The notes under the pieces are model-generated. The model saw only the letters and a list, made by a program, of their open reading frames with translations, ran no database searches and was not told where the DNA came from. A program made the position numbers and the translations under genes. Below, one piece after another: positions 6,056 through 15,094 of a stretch of DNA of 31,968 nucleotides; positions within the stretch are counted from its first letter, which is position 1, and the number at the start of each line of letters is the position of its first letter. The DNA is from CAYUFB01 sp964444125. Lineage in GTDB: Bacteria > Patescibacteriota > Dojkabacteria > B142 > JAFGMG01. The stretch covers positions 1 to 31,968 of the forward strand of contig CAYUFB010000012.1 in the NCBI GenBank assembly GCA_964444125.1, written 5' to 3'.

Positions 6056-7250
6056 CTTTTTTATGTCTAATTTTAAAATATTTATAGTTTTTTTTGGGCT
6101 TCAAATATTTTTGTAATACTCCAAAATGTTTTTTGTATATATTCTTGCGCAAATTATAACAATTTGCGTGTTTGAAATGTCCATAATATGAATTAATCAT
6201 TGCAAGGATTTTTACTATTTCTGAAGTAGTAAGGTTTGTAGATAATGGAAGGAGTTTTTGTTCTTGTTTGTGAGTGATCAGAAAGTATCCTTGATTGATA
6301 AGGTGAAGCTTTGTCTTTAGATTAATTACAACACGATTTCTTGATAGTCTGTAGTTAGGTTTATGTAGATATCCTACAAAGTCTATGCCTGAGTATATAG
6401 ATCCATATTTATCTTTTGATGGGTGTAATTCAAGTTGTAGATTTGTATGCAAGAATTCATTTATTTTGTCACGTGCTAGTTTGATAGTTTCAAGCTCTTC
6501 GTGTAGTATGATGAAGTCATCTGCGTATCGAAGATAGTATTTCATTTTCAGATCACGTTTTATATATTGATCCATCTCATTTAAATATAAATTAGCAAAA
6601 AATTGCGAAGTAAGATTCCCAATTGGTAGCCCTTGATTTTTGGGAGTTTTGAACAGTGTTTTATGATGTGGGATGTCTCTGAGTAGTTCCTTGTCCCCCT
6701 TTATATAATAATTTTCTGTCGGATTATGAAATATTATAGTTTTTATAAGCCAAATTAAGTTTTCCATATCTTGGCATATATGATCTTTTGCTAGTGATCT
6801 TAGAATAATTTTTTCAAGTGTATTTTTGTTTATCGAACAAAAGAAGCTTTTAATATCAAACTGGCCGTAATAGATTTGTTTGGTGTAGTTGTTGGAGATC
6901 TGTCTTGTGAGCTTATCCAGATATGTTGTAGCCTTAAGTGTTCCTTTCTCCTTTCTACAGGCAAATGATGAGTAGATAAATCTCTTGTCAAAGTAGCGTT
7001 CAAGGATGGATATGAGTAAATGATGGACAATTCTATCCCGGAAATCAGCAGCAAATATTTCTCTGGGTTTTGGGTATGTGACTACAAAACATACTGATCT
7101 GCCTGGTCTATATGTATGATTTTGAAGTTCTTTTTGTAGAATTTGCAATTCTTCTCCGAAGTTTATCTCAAACTTGAGTGCATTGTGAGTGAGCCTTTTA
7201 TTTTTGCGGCAATTTATATAAGCCTGATAGATTTTATTGGAACAAAACAT
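6042..7250 (-). CDS. DGR reverse transcriptase
   Basis: A 402-residue reverse transcriptase that should copy the template RNA with errors at adenines. The finger/palm motifs are intact: FDIKSFF with the first catalytic Asp, QGLPIGNLTSQ at 206-216, and YADD at 242-245 with the catalytic Asp pair. The IGNLTSQ form of motif 4 is the known DGR-type hallmark. There is no maturase X domain, endonuclease domain or intron RNA around it, which argues against a group II intron. No retron RNA or effector is seen either. ATG 7250 follows a TATAAT on the minus strand (7277-7272), giving a leader of about 15 nt. The gene is transcribed with avd, convergent with TR. Confidence 0.96.
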   Translation of the reverse strand: MFCSNKIYQAYINCRKNKRLTHNALKFEINFGEELQILQKELQNHTYRPGRSVCFVVTYPKPREIFAADFRDRIVHHLLISILERYFDKRFIYSSFACRKEKGTLKATTYLDKLTRQISNNYTKQIYYGQFDIKSFFCSINKNTLEKIILRSLAKDHICQDMENLIWLIKTIIFHNPTENYYIKGDKELLRDIPHHKTLFKTPKNQGLPIGNLTSQFFANLYLNEMDQYIKRDLKMKYYLRYADDFIILHEELETIKLARDKINEFLHTNLQLELHPSKDKYGSIYSGIDFVGYLHKPNYRLSRNRVVINLKTKLHLINQGYFLITHKQEQKLLPLSTNLTTSEIVKILAMINSYYGHFKHANCYNLRKNIYKKHFGVLQKYLKPKKNYKYFKIRHKKDEPS

Positions 7251-7261
7251 TTATACTAAGC

Positions 7262-7290
7262 TTGATATATCATTATAAATTTTGTAGAGT
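7262..7290. promoter_or_regulatory. Divergent promoter region between RT and the surface-protein operon
   Basis: On the minus strand TATAAT lies at 7277-7272, about 15 nt ahead of the RT start after allowing for the start site. On the plus strand TTGATA (7262-7267) is 17 bp from TAGAGT (7285-7290), six bases before ATG 7296. An overlapping TATAAA at 7274-7279 is an alternative -10. The whole divergent gap is only 45 bp, so the two promoters overlap and may compete. Confidence 0.5.
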
Positions 7291-7295
7291 ATTAT

Positions 7296-10200
7296 ATGGG
7301 CAAAAGTTATTTATATCTAATAAGAAAAAATTATAAGTATGTTGTAGCGGGATTTGCTGTCCTATTAATTCTATCGGTTGGGGTATTATTCGCCACATCA
7401 GTAAGAGGAGCAGGTCAGAATGCTATAACAGGTCAGGCAGAAGTACTAAATACAGGAGGGTATATCAACTTTGGAGAATCTCCTTATAATTCGAATATTG
7501 CATTAAGTGACCCGGATGATGATAATGACAATATCAGAGTATTTAGTGGATATGCATGGTCCGATGATTTAGGGTGGCTCGATTTTGGAGATGCAGAACA
7601 TGGTGGACCAGTGACTGTAGATTATGAGACAGGAGAGGTTACAGGCAGAGCTTATGCCATCAATACTGGCGGATTTATTGATTTCTCAGGAGATGATTTC
7701 TTTGCAAATACGCAGATTAGTCTAAGTACCGGTACGTTTGTTGGATATGCATGGTCAAGTGATTTGGGCTGGATCGATTTTAATAATTCGCAAGTTAGTG
7801 TAGTAGATGTCGTACCCCCAAATAATCCTCAATCTGTCACTGGTTATAGAGACAATCAGCTTATGGTAGAGCTTGTCTCAGCAGAGGGGGAAGATGAAGA
7901 AAAGTGGTACAATTCTCAAAGTCCATATTTTTCGTGGGATGAGTCATTAGATCCTACTGGGGATTCAGGCTATTCCTCAGGTATCGGAGGGTATTATGTT
8001 TATTTTGGGACAGATCCAAATGCTATACCAAGTCAGTTAGGGACTGTAGTAACCGTCCCAAATTATACTCCAAGTGGTTTAACCTCAGGACAGACATATT
8101 ACCTGAGGATTCAGGCATTCGATAATAACGGAAATATCTATACAGGAAATCTTGATACCTACCATTATTTCACTTATAGATATGATGGGGATGAGCCGAT
8201 AAATCCAAAGTATATCTCACTTCCTGCAAGCTTTGTCTCAAATAGAGAAGTCACCTTCACCTGGCCTACTTCAGGTCCCGATATGCCAAAAGACAATTTG
8301 TCAGGGTTGTTGGGGATCCAATATAGAATTGGTGATGGCAATCCATGGTATGGAAGTCTGCATTTGCCCCCAAATGGAGATGAAGTAAATATGGAAGATG
8401 TGCTTGCTCCTACAGGTAGTTATACTCTGCACCCGGTTTATGATCAACCATTACTTGTCCAAGGATCCAATATTATCTATATACGTTCAATAGACAAGGC
8501 AGGAAATGTCGCAAGTACTTATACTACAGGAGTTCTGAAGCTCAATACTGACGCTCCAAGCTCTCCGCGTTCTTTGACTGTCAACCCTACAAACAATATT
8601 ACCAATTCGTATAGCTTTAGCTGGTTGCCACCGGATACTTATGTCGGGAATGAATCACAGATTCAATATTGTTATACTATAGAGGTTTTGCCTAGTGCAT
8701 CAAGTTGTAACTATACAGCCCCAGGACAGTTAAGTCTGAGTGCAGGACCGTATGCCGTACAACCCGGTACAAATATTTTGTATCTGGTAGCCAGGGATGA
8801 AGCATATAATATAAATTATGAAACATACATAAGTGTGAACTATACGTACAATGGATCGGCTCCGGGCATTCCTACTGATTTTGATATTGCAGATATATCG
8901 ATTAAAGCAAATTCGAATTGGCGATTAGCTATATCCTGGGATGAGCCTCAAGATTTAGGGGCAGGTGTTGAGAAATATAAAATTTTTAGATCCACGAAAG
9001 AAAATGCTTCCTGTAGCAACAAAATTGATGATTTTGAAGAGATCGGGACAACTACGGGACTCGCGTATATTGATACTGGGCTTGAGCAAAGAACCTATTA
9101 TTATTGTGTCCAAGCTTGTGATAGTGCCAATAACTGTGGCGCAGTTTCATCTACGGACAATAAGTATCCTGACGGGAAATATACCGAACCTCCTGCTTTA
9201 GTCTCAGGACCAAGCATAGAGAAGATTACTACAACAAGGGCAGTTATAACTTGGTATACTGACAGATTGTCCGATACAAAGATACAATACGGGCTTAAAT
9301 CAGGTGCTTATTTTAAGACAGAAGCCTATCAATCTGATCCAATCAAGGCTCATTCCCTCACTCTTGAGGGTTTAAGCCCTGATACAACGTACTTTTATAG
9401 AGCCAAATGGACAGATGAAGATGGCAATACAGGAGTATCAGAAGAGAAAGTATTTAAAACTGATCCTGCACCGGTAGTCAATGAAGTAAATGTAACCTAT
9501 GTAGATACATCTTCTGCAATTATTCGTTTCAAGATCAAAGATAGCACAATGGCAAAAATTTATTATGGCAGATCAGAAGGTTTTGGGGGTTTTGAAGAAT
9601 TATCTACTTCGTATTCAGAAAGCGCATATTCGGTACCACTTAGAAATCTCGAAGATGGCTCAAGATATTATTACAAAATCAATCCAGTCGATATAGAAGG
9701 TCAAGAGTACAATGGCACTGTTCTTTCTTTTGAGACTTTGCCTTTCCCCAAGATCTCCAATATAACTGTACAAGAACTGAAAGGGGCTTTAGATCCTACA
9801 ATTGTGCTCAATTGGTTTACTAATACACATGTGACAAGTATAGTCTCTTTCTATCCTGTATCAGATCAGACCAAAATACGCGATAATGTAAATCTGGAGA
9901 TGATCCAGGGAGAACACGAGATGATGATAAGAGGGCTAGTACCTGATACTGACTATATTTTGACAATTCAAGGAAATGATAGATTCAATAACAGGACGAT
10001 GTCTGAGGATATAAGGTTCACGACTGCAACAGACAATAGACCTCCTGAAATCAGCAATATCGTAATCGAGGAAAATATCGAAAACTTCCAGGAATTGAAT
10101 AAAAGTCCAAGAGGACAGATAATTATGTATTGGGAAACTGACGAATTGGCGAAATCACAAGTTGAATATGGTGAAGTCGCATCTGGTGGATTTAAGTACA

Positions 10201-10412
10201 GTACTCTTCTAAATGATATACTTTCATTCAAGCACATTGTAGTTATTAATGATTTGGAACTGTCTACTGCATATCAATTAAGAGCAAAATCAATTGATGA
10301 AGCAGGTAATGTTGCTACAAGCAAAGATCAATTAGCTGTCACACCAAAATCAAAGGGAAGTATTGTTGATATTTTAATTACCACATTAACTGATGTGTTT
10401 ACATTTCTTTAG
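7296..10412 (+). CDS. Giant secreted/anchored fibronectin type III surface protein
   Basis: A 1038-residue protein. An N-terminal hydrophobic segment (about 15-34) follows a basic start and should export or anchor it. Residues about 45-165 contain two copies of a short module with the pattern NTGG(Y/F)I(N/D)F then GYAWS-x-DLGW(L/I)DF. The rest (about 170-1020) is a string of roughly eight FN3/Ig-like modules. These carry repeated signs such as TYYLRIQAFD, IRSIDKAGNV, YYYCVQACD, TTYFYRAKW and TAYQLRAKS, each an E-strand/F-strand tyrosine pattern. The C-terminus ends in a moderately hydrophobic stretch (IVDILITTLTDVFTFL). It probably works as an adhesin or envelope fibre. It is directly followed, with no gap, by a MacB-like transporter, and an operon is likely. 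Confidence 0.85.
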   Translation: MGKSYLYLIRKNYKYVVAGFAVLLILSVGVLFATSVRGAGQNAITGQAEVLNTGGYINFGESPYNSNIALSDPDDDNDNIRVFSGYAWSDDLGWLDFGDAEHGGPVTVDYETGEVTGRAYAINTGGFIDFSGDDFFANTQISLSTGTFVGYAWSSDLGWIDFNNSQVSVVDVVPPNNPQSVTGYRDNQLMVELVSAEGEDEEKWYNSQSPYFSWDESLDPTGDSGYSSGIGGYYVYFGTDPNAIPSQLGTVVTVPNYTPSGLTSGQTYYLRIQAFDNNGNIYTGNLDTYHYFTYRYDGDEPINPKYISLPASFVSNREVTFTWPTSGPDMPKDNLSGLLGIQYRIGDGNPWYGSLHLPPNGDEVNMEDVLAPTGSYTLHPVYDQPLLVQGSNIIYIRSIDKAGNVASTYTTGVLKLNTDAPSSPRSLTVNPTNNITNSYSFSWLPPDTYVGNESQIQYCYTIEVLPSASSCNYTAPGQLSLSAGPYAVQPGTNILYLVARDEAYNINYETYISVNYTYNGSAPGIPTDFDIADISIKANSNWRLAISWDEPQDLGAGVEKYKIFRSTKENASCSNKIDDFEEIGTTTGLAYIDTGLEQRTYYYCVQACDSANNCGAVSSTDNKYPDGKYTEPPALVSGPSIEKITTTRAVITWYTDRLSDTKIQYGLKSGAYFKTEAYQSDPIKAHSLTLEGLSPDTTYFYRAKWTDEDGNTGVSEEKVFKTDPAPVVNEVNVTYVDTSSAIIRFKIKDSTMAKIYYGRSEGFGGFEELSTSYSESAYSVPLRNLEDGSRYYYKINPVDIEGQEYNGTVLSFETLPFPKISNITVQELKGALDPTIVLNWFTNTHVTSIVSFYPVSDQTKIRDNVNLEMIQGEHEMMIRGLVPDTDYILTIQGNDRFNNRTMSEDIRFTTATDNRPPEISNIVIEENIENFQELNKSPRGQIIMYWETDELAKSQVEYGEVASGGFKYSTLLNDILSFKHIVVINDLELSTAYQLRAKSIDEAGNVATSKDQLAVTPKSKGSIVDILITTLTDVFTFL

Positions 10413-12713
10413 TTGATAATTCGAAATCAAAATTACAATTTGCGGGTTAGGAACCTATACAAATCTTTTTGGACGAAATCACAGCGTATTGATGTCCTGA
10501 AAGATATACGGTTGAGTATCAAAAAGGGTGAATTCATCATTATTTTTGGTCCCTCTGGTAGCGGTAAATCGACACTTCTAAATACATTAATTGGGTTAGA
10601 AAATCCCACTTCGGGAAGCGTCTATATAGATGGCGCAGATATTTATAAACTTGATGTCGATAAAAGGACTGAGATTCGTAAGCAAAAAATTGGAATGATT
10701 TATCAACAGTCCAATTGGGTTAGATCCCTTAATGTATTAGAAAACGTTGCCTTGCCACTCCAGCTATGTGGAGTCCCTAAGCAAAAAGCATTGAGGGTTG
10801 CCTGGAAGACTTTAGCACAAATCGGGATATCCAATAAAGCAGTGTATTTCCCATCTGAACTTTCTGCAGGCCAACAACAAAAAGTAGGTCTAGCTAGAGC
10901 TATCATCTCAGACCCAGATATAATCATTGCTGATGAACCTACAGGAAATCTTGATCATCAATCCGGGCAGGCTGTGATGGATATTTTGACCTCTTTTCAT
11001 AAAGAGGGAAAGACGATAATCATGGTCACACATGAGATTCAGTATTTGCAATACGCACAAAGAGTCCTAAGGATTTTTGATGGCAGATTGGTTGATGATA
11101 TCAAAATCGATAAAGACATGTCGAAGAAGGAAGTAAACGAACTCGCGATGAAAGATTATCCTATTGAGGATGCTAGTATGAATTCAGATCTTTCAAGTAC
11201 ACCTGACCACTATCAAGACAGCAAATATGAGGAATTATCCGGAAATAGTCTGGTATACAATTTCTTTAGAGCAATTACGAGATCGATAAGAGTGATGGCA
11301 GGTCTTTTTATGTACTTTGGTGATAAGGTAATTGGAAAAATCGGATATAAGATCGACAAAAAAATTATCCTAAAAATTAATTCGACAATTAATAAATTAC
11401 TCAACAAACCTGTTAATACAAATAACTATGATAAACTTAGCGAGGTTGACCTTATAGATTTGTCAGTCAGAAACTTAAGATCAAGAGAAATTCGAACATC
11501 TGTAACTGTTGGTGGGATAGCACTGGCTATAGGATTTATTATTTTCTTGTTATCGATTGGATACGGAATAGAGCGATTGGTAGTATCAAGCGTAGCAGGG
11601 CTTGAAGAGAGAAGACAACTTGATGTCATGCCTGCAGAGAGTGTTGGTTTGTTTTTAGATGATGCGAAACTAAATGAATTCAAAAAAAATATATATGTAG
11701 AAGATGCTTATCCGGTTGTCAATGCAGTAGCATCGCTTGAGTATGAAGGGGCAAATCTTGAAATTGTGACTGTTGGCACTAGGCCAGAATATCTCGAGGT
11801 ACTCGATAACAAAATTATACAAGGAAGATCTATGCAGGAGACTAAATTAGAGCTACGTGCTCAAGAAGACGCTACAACTGAATTTGAAGATGTTTCGATT
11901 GGGATGGATAGCACTATATCGCTCATCGGCAAAGGAGAAGCGGTGGTTACCACGGCATTGCTTAAGACTCTCAACAAAAGTGAAGATTCTATATTGTCTC
12001 AAGAAGTTTCTCTTGTACTAAATATACCTTCGAAATTGACCGAAAACTCGGAAAATATCATTACAGATAAGATTGTATATTCTATCACTGGTGTAGTAGA
12101 AGATGATGATAATTCATTGATATATATCAATATAGATGATTATAAAAAAATGGGTGTCATTAACTATTCTGTTGTACATTTGTCCATTGCATCTATCAAT
12201 GAAGTACAACAGGTACGCTCGCAGATAAATAGCATGGGCTATAAAACGAACTCTTTGTTGGATATAACAACTCGAATTCAAGGTCTGTTTGTATCAATTA
12301 GACAGATACTGCTACTGATTGGTTTATTCGCTTTTGCAATTGCATCTCTGGGGATGTTTAATACTCTTACGGTTTCTCTTCTTGAAAGAACTAGGGAAGT
12401 TGGATTGATGAAATCTATGGGGATGAAGTCAGAGGAGATATTTGATCTATTTATGGCAGAGTCTCTTGCTATGAGTATGCTTGGTGGCTTTGTAGGTATA
12501 TTGGTTGGATTCATTTTTGGCAAAATTTCTTCAGTGATTGTATCACTGGCTTCTTTATCAAATGGCATTGATTATATTGAAGTAAGTGTGATACCTTTTT
12601 CTTTGACTGTTTTTATTGCAGTTTTGTCGATAATTATTGGTATATTAACTGGATTTTATCCATCATTTAGGGCGACAAAGATATCTGCCCTAAATGCTTT
12701 GCGTTATGAATAG
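10413..12713 (+). CDS. MacB-like ABC transporter, fused ATPase and FtsX-type permease
   Basis: A 766-residue single-chain half-transporter. The N-terminal ABC ATPase has Walker A GPSGSGKST at 46-54, the Q-loop YQQSNWV, signature LSAGQ at 150-154 (usually LSGGQ), Walker B IIIADEP near 169-175 and the H-loop MVTHE. A linker of about 100 residues follows. Then come a first membrane segment (GGIALAIGFIIFLLSIGYG), a MacB-type extracytoplasmic domain, and three FtsX-fold membrane segments near the C-terminus with ERTREVGLMKSMGMKSEEI. MacB-type proteins couple ATP use to movements outside the membrane rather than classic transport. The start is TTG placed immediately after the TAG of the upstream gene; no ATG lies before Walker A, though a TTG at 10440 is possible. 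Confidence 0.88.
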   Translation: MIIRNQNYNLRVRNLYKSFWTKSQRIDVLKDIRLSIKKGEFIIIFGPSGSGKSTLLNTLIGLENPTSGSVYIDGADIYKLDVDKRTEIRKQKIGMIYQQSNWVRSLNVLENVALPLQLCGVPKQKALRVAWKTLAQIGISNKAVYFPSELSAGQQQKVGLARAIISDPDIIIADEPTGNLDHQSGQAVMDILTSFHKEGKTIIMVTHEIQYLQYAQRVLRIFDGRLVDDIKIDKDMSKKEVNELAMKDYPIEDASMNSDLSSTPDHYQDSKYEELSGNSLVYNFFRAITRSIRVMAGLFMYFGDKVIGKIGYKIDKKIILKINSTINKLLNKPVNTNNYDKLSEVDLIDLSVRNLRSREIRTSVTVGGIALAIGFIIFLLSIGYGIERLVVSSVAGLEERRQLDVMPAESVGLFLDDAKLNEFKKNIYVEDAYPVVNAVASLEYEGANLEIVTVGTRPEYLEVLDNKIIQGRSMQETKLELRAQEDATTEFEDVSIGMDSTISLIGKGEAVVTTALLKTLNKSEDSILSQEVSLVLNIPSKLTENSENIITDKIVYSITGVVEDDDNSLIYINIDDYKKMGVINYSVVHLSIASINEVQQVRSQINSMGYKTNSLLDITTRIQGLFVSIRQILLLIGLFAFAIASLGMFNTLTVSLLERTREVGLMKSMGMKSEEIFDLFMAESLAMSMLGGFVGILVGFIFGKISSVIVSLASLSNGIDYIEVSVIPFSLTVFIAVLSIIIGILTGFYPSFRATKISALNALRYE

Positions 12714-12733
12714 TTTTATAAAATTATAAAAAA

Positions 12734-13318
12734 ATGAAGAAATTATTTGTCACGTTTCTTATTGTTATTCTCTCCAGTTCATTTGTTAGCGTATTTGCTC
12801 AGTCAGGGGATACTTTGCCTATTTCAAATGAGGCAGTAAATGTAGAAAGTACCAATGTCAATGTTGAATTATCTCTTGATACTCAAGACCCTGGCACGAA
12901 GGAGTTTTTTGCTAGAGCGGATATCACATCAATAATTGATTCAGATAGGGTTATAATTGAATGGTATCTAGGTAATGGTATCAAATTTGCTGAAGAACTT
13001 GAGAGCTCTTTATCCAGGACTACTGTGAAGGTAGGCGAGGTTGCTAGAGTCCAAAAAAGACTAGTACCTGTTACATCCGGAATTAGAGAACTTAAGGTTG
13101 TTGTCACAGTTATCAAAGCAGATGTTAATTATGTCGCGACAGACAAAATCACAATAGAATTTAATCAAAATAAAGAAATCATACCGCTTACAGAAGAGTA
13201 TAAAGAAGCAAAATTAACATATCAGATAACCAGAGCTTTGATGTACCTTGTTGTCATTTTTGGCATCTTAATTATTGGCTTTCTAGTTTATCTCCAGATC
13301 AAGAAAATTAGGGCGTAG
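12734..13318 (+). CDS. Small secreted protein with C-terminal membrane anchor, unknown function
   Basis: A 194-residue protein with a clear signal peptide (KKLFVTFLIVILSSSFVSVFA, cleavage likely after FA near 22). A beta-rich extracytoplasmic domain follows at about 30-155, then one C-terminal transmembrane helix at about 169-189 ending in KKIRA. Topology is thus outside domain plus inner-facing basic tail. The middle resembles generic Ig-like/CARDB-type beta domains in pattern, but I cannot assign a family. It starts 20 bases after the MacB-like gene, so a role as partner or accessory of that transporter is plausible but unproven. Confidence 0.75.
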   Translation: MKKLFVTFLIVILSSSFVSVFAQSGDTLPISNEAVNVESTNVNVELSLDTQDPGTKEFFARADITSIIDSDRVIIEWYLGNGIKFAEELESSLSRTTVKVGEVARVQKRLVPVTSGIRELKVVVTVIKADVNYVATDKITIEFNQNKEIIPLTEEYKEAKLTYQITRALMYLVVIFGILIIGFLVYLQIKKIRA

Positions 13319-13386
13319 AAAATATTTCTTTTCAGAAATTTCTCATCTATTCGTGATAAACTTCTTAATATTTAATTATTGTTAAT

Positions 13387-15084
13387 ATGGATTGGGTTCT
13401 TTGTGAGTTAGAAAAAAATATTAAGTTAAATAAGAATTATCCTGAAATAATTTCAAAACTTCTGGGATTAAGAGGGATGACGAAAAAACAGGAAATTGAA
13501 AAATTTCTTGACCCTGAATTTGACGATCTAAACGATCCATTTTTATTACCAGATATTGACAAAGCTATTGAAAGAATTAGGCTGGCAATTGAGAACAAAG
13601 AAAAAGTTGTAATTTATGGAGACTATGATGCAGATGGCGTGACAGCTACTTCAATATTGTGGGATTTTCTGTACAGACGTTTAGGGCTTGATGTAATCCC
13701 TTATATCCCATCTAGATTTGAAGAAGGGTATGGTTTAAATAAACTTGCAATAAATGAGCTTGAAAAAAATGGTGCAAAATTAATTATCACCGTAGATTGT
13801 GGAGTCAAGGATTCTGGTTTGATAGCCAAATTCCCTAACATCGATTTTATTGTAACTGACCATCATACTTTGCCAGAAGATCAAAAATTTAATCATATTG
13901 TTGTGCATCCGGGAAGGAAAGGATCTAAATATCCAGTAACAAATATCTGTGGTGCTGTTGTGGCATGGAAATTAGTTTGTGCTTTAAATGAAAAACTTCA
14001 TATTGGCTTTGATGTAAATAGTTATTTGGACCTGGCATGCGTGGGGACGGTTTGTGATGTGATGCCGCTTACTGGCGAAAATCGTATTATTGTTAAATAT
14101 GGACTTGAGAGAATAGCTAACACATCGAATACTGGATTAAAGGTATTACTAGAAAATTGTAATATTGCAAATAAAAAAATAACTACTTTCGATGTTGGTT
14201 TTATTATTGGTCCAAGAATTAATGCTGCAGGAAGACTTGATAATGCGCTTGAGGCGGTGAAATTATTTGCAACAGAAAATAGAGCCAATGCACGAATTTT
14301 TGCCCAGAAGCTTGAAGCTTTGAATCAATCCAGACAAGAAACTACCATAAATATGCAACTTGAAGCAGAAAGTTTGTTAGGGGAAGTCACAGATCAAAGA
14401 AAGTTATTATTTGTCTATGCCCAGAATTGGAGCGAAGGAGTGATAGGACTTGTTGCAGGTAGACTTACAGAGAAATACAATAGGCCGGCAATTTGCGCTA
14501 CTATTATCGATGAGCAGGTTGTTGCATCTGCTAGAAGTATTAGGTCATTTAACATCACTCAAGCTTTAGAAAAGCAAAGTCAGTTTCTACTTAGATTTGG
14601 CGGGCATGCGCAGGCTGCGGGTTTTGCTCTACAGAAATCTAATATTGAGAATTTGAAGGCTAACTTAGAAATTGAAGCACTAAAAAGTATTTCTGAAAGT
14701 GATATACAGAAAACGTTACTTATCGATATGACTTTGACTCTCTCTCAGATTGATTTGAAATTACTAGGATGGTTAGAGAAGTTCGAGCCGTTTGGAATTG
14801 ACAATTTCCAGCCGGTCTTTGCCATTGATAGGCTGAAAATCCTGGCAATTAATAGATTGGGCAGAGAATTGCAGCATCTAAAATTCCTATTACAAGATAA
14901 TTGGGGACATGAAATAGAGGCAATCATATTTAACAAAGCTGATTTGTTTAAAGACCTTGACATTGGCAATATCGTAGATGTCGCAGGCAATCTTGAGATC
15001 AATGAATGGAAAAACTCAAAAAAAATTCAATTAAAACTAAAAGATGTTAAAATGTCCAAGTCTTCAAGTCCTGATTTTAATTAA
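13387..15084 (+). CDS. recJ: Single-stranded-DNA 5'-3' exonuclease RecJ
   Basis: A 565-residue DHH-family exonuclease for recombination and mismatch/base-excision repair. Motif I is GDYDADG with metal ligands D79, D81 and D83. Motif II is VDCG, motif III is DHH at 158-160, and motif IV is the Asp in GTVCDVMPL. The GPRINAAGRLDNA segment follows. The DHHA1 domain shows GGHAQAAG at 405-412, and a C-terminal OB-type domain completes the usual RecJ core length. The ATG at 13387 is preceded by AT-rich sequence with no ribosome-binding site. The next gene starts 10 bases after the stop. Confidence 0.96.
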   Translation: MDWVLCELEKNIKLNKNYPEIISKLLGLRGMTKKQEIEKFLDPEFDDLNDPFLLPDIDKAIERIRLAIENKEKVVIYGDYDADGVTATSILWDFLYRRLGLDVIPYIPSRFEEGYGLNKLAINELEKNGAKLIITVDCGVKDSGLIAKFPNIDFIVTDHHTLPEDQKFNHIVVHPGRKGSKYPVTNICGAVVAWKLVCALNEKLHIGFDVNSYLDLACVGTVCDVMPLTGENRIIVKYGLERIANTSNTGLKVLLENCNIANKKITTFDVGFIIGPRINAAGRLDNALEAVKLFATENRANARIFAQKLEALNQSRQETTINMQLEAESLLGEVTDQRKLLFVYAQNWSEGVIGLVAGRLTEKYNRPAICATIIDEQVVASARSIRSFNITQALEKQSQFLLRFGGHAQAAGFALQKSNIENLKANLEIEALKSISESDIQKTLLIDMTLTLSQIDLKLLGWLEKFEPFGIDNFQPVFAIDRLKILAINRLGRELQHLKFLLQDNWGHEIEAIIFNKADLFKDLDIGNIVDVAGNLEINEWKNSKKIQLKLKDVKMSKSSSPDFN

Positions 15085-15094
15085 CCTTTAGCAA

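Larger units (their letters stand above)
4317..7250. mobile_element. Diversity-generating retroelement (DGR), complete cassette
   Basis: All parts of a DGR are present. There is a target gene with a 3' variable repeat, a hairpin just downstream, a template repeat with TR-adenine-restricted differences, an Avd-like accessory gene and a DGR-type reverse transcriptase. The target, VR and TR read on the plus strand, while avd and RT read on the minus strand, so the two halves converge at TR. The common DGR layout keeps RT and TR on the same strand. There are no integrase, terminal-repeat or phage structural genes nearby, so the cassette looks chromosomal and is flanked by gatB and a surface-protein operon. 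Confidence 0.95.

Noticed and set aside
6042..7250. Reverse transcriptase of a group II intron or retron
   Set aside because: There is no maturase or endonuclease domain, no intron or msr/msd RNA and no effector. Motif 4 (IGNLTSQ) and the TR/VR/Avd context fit a DGR.
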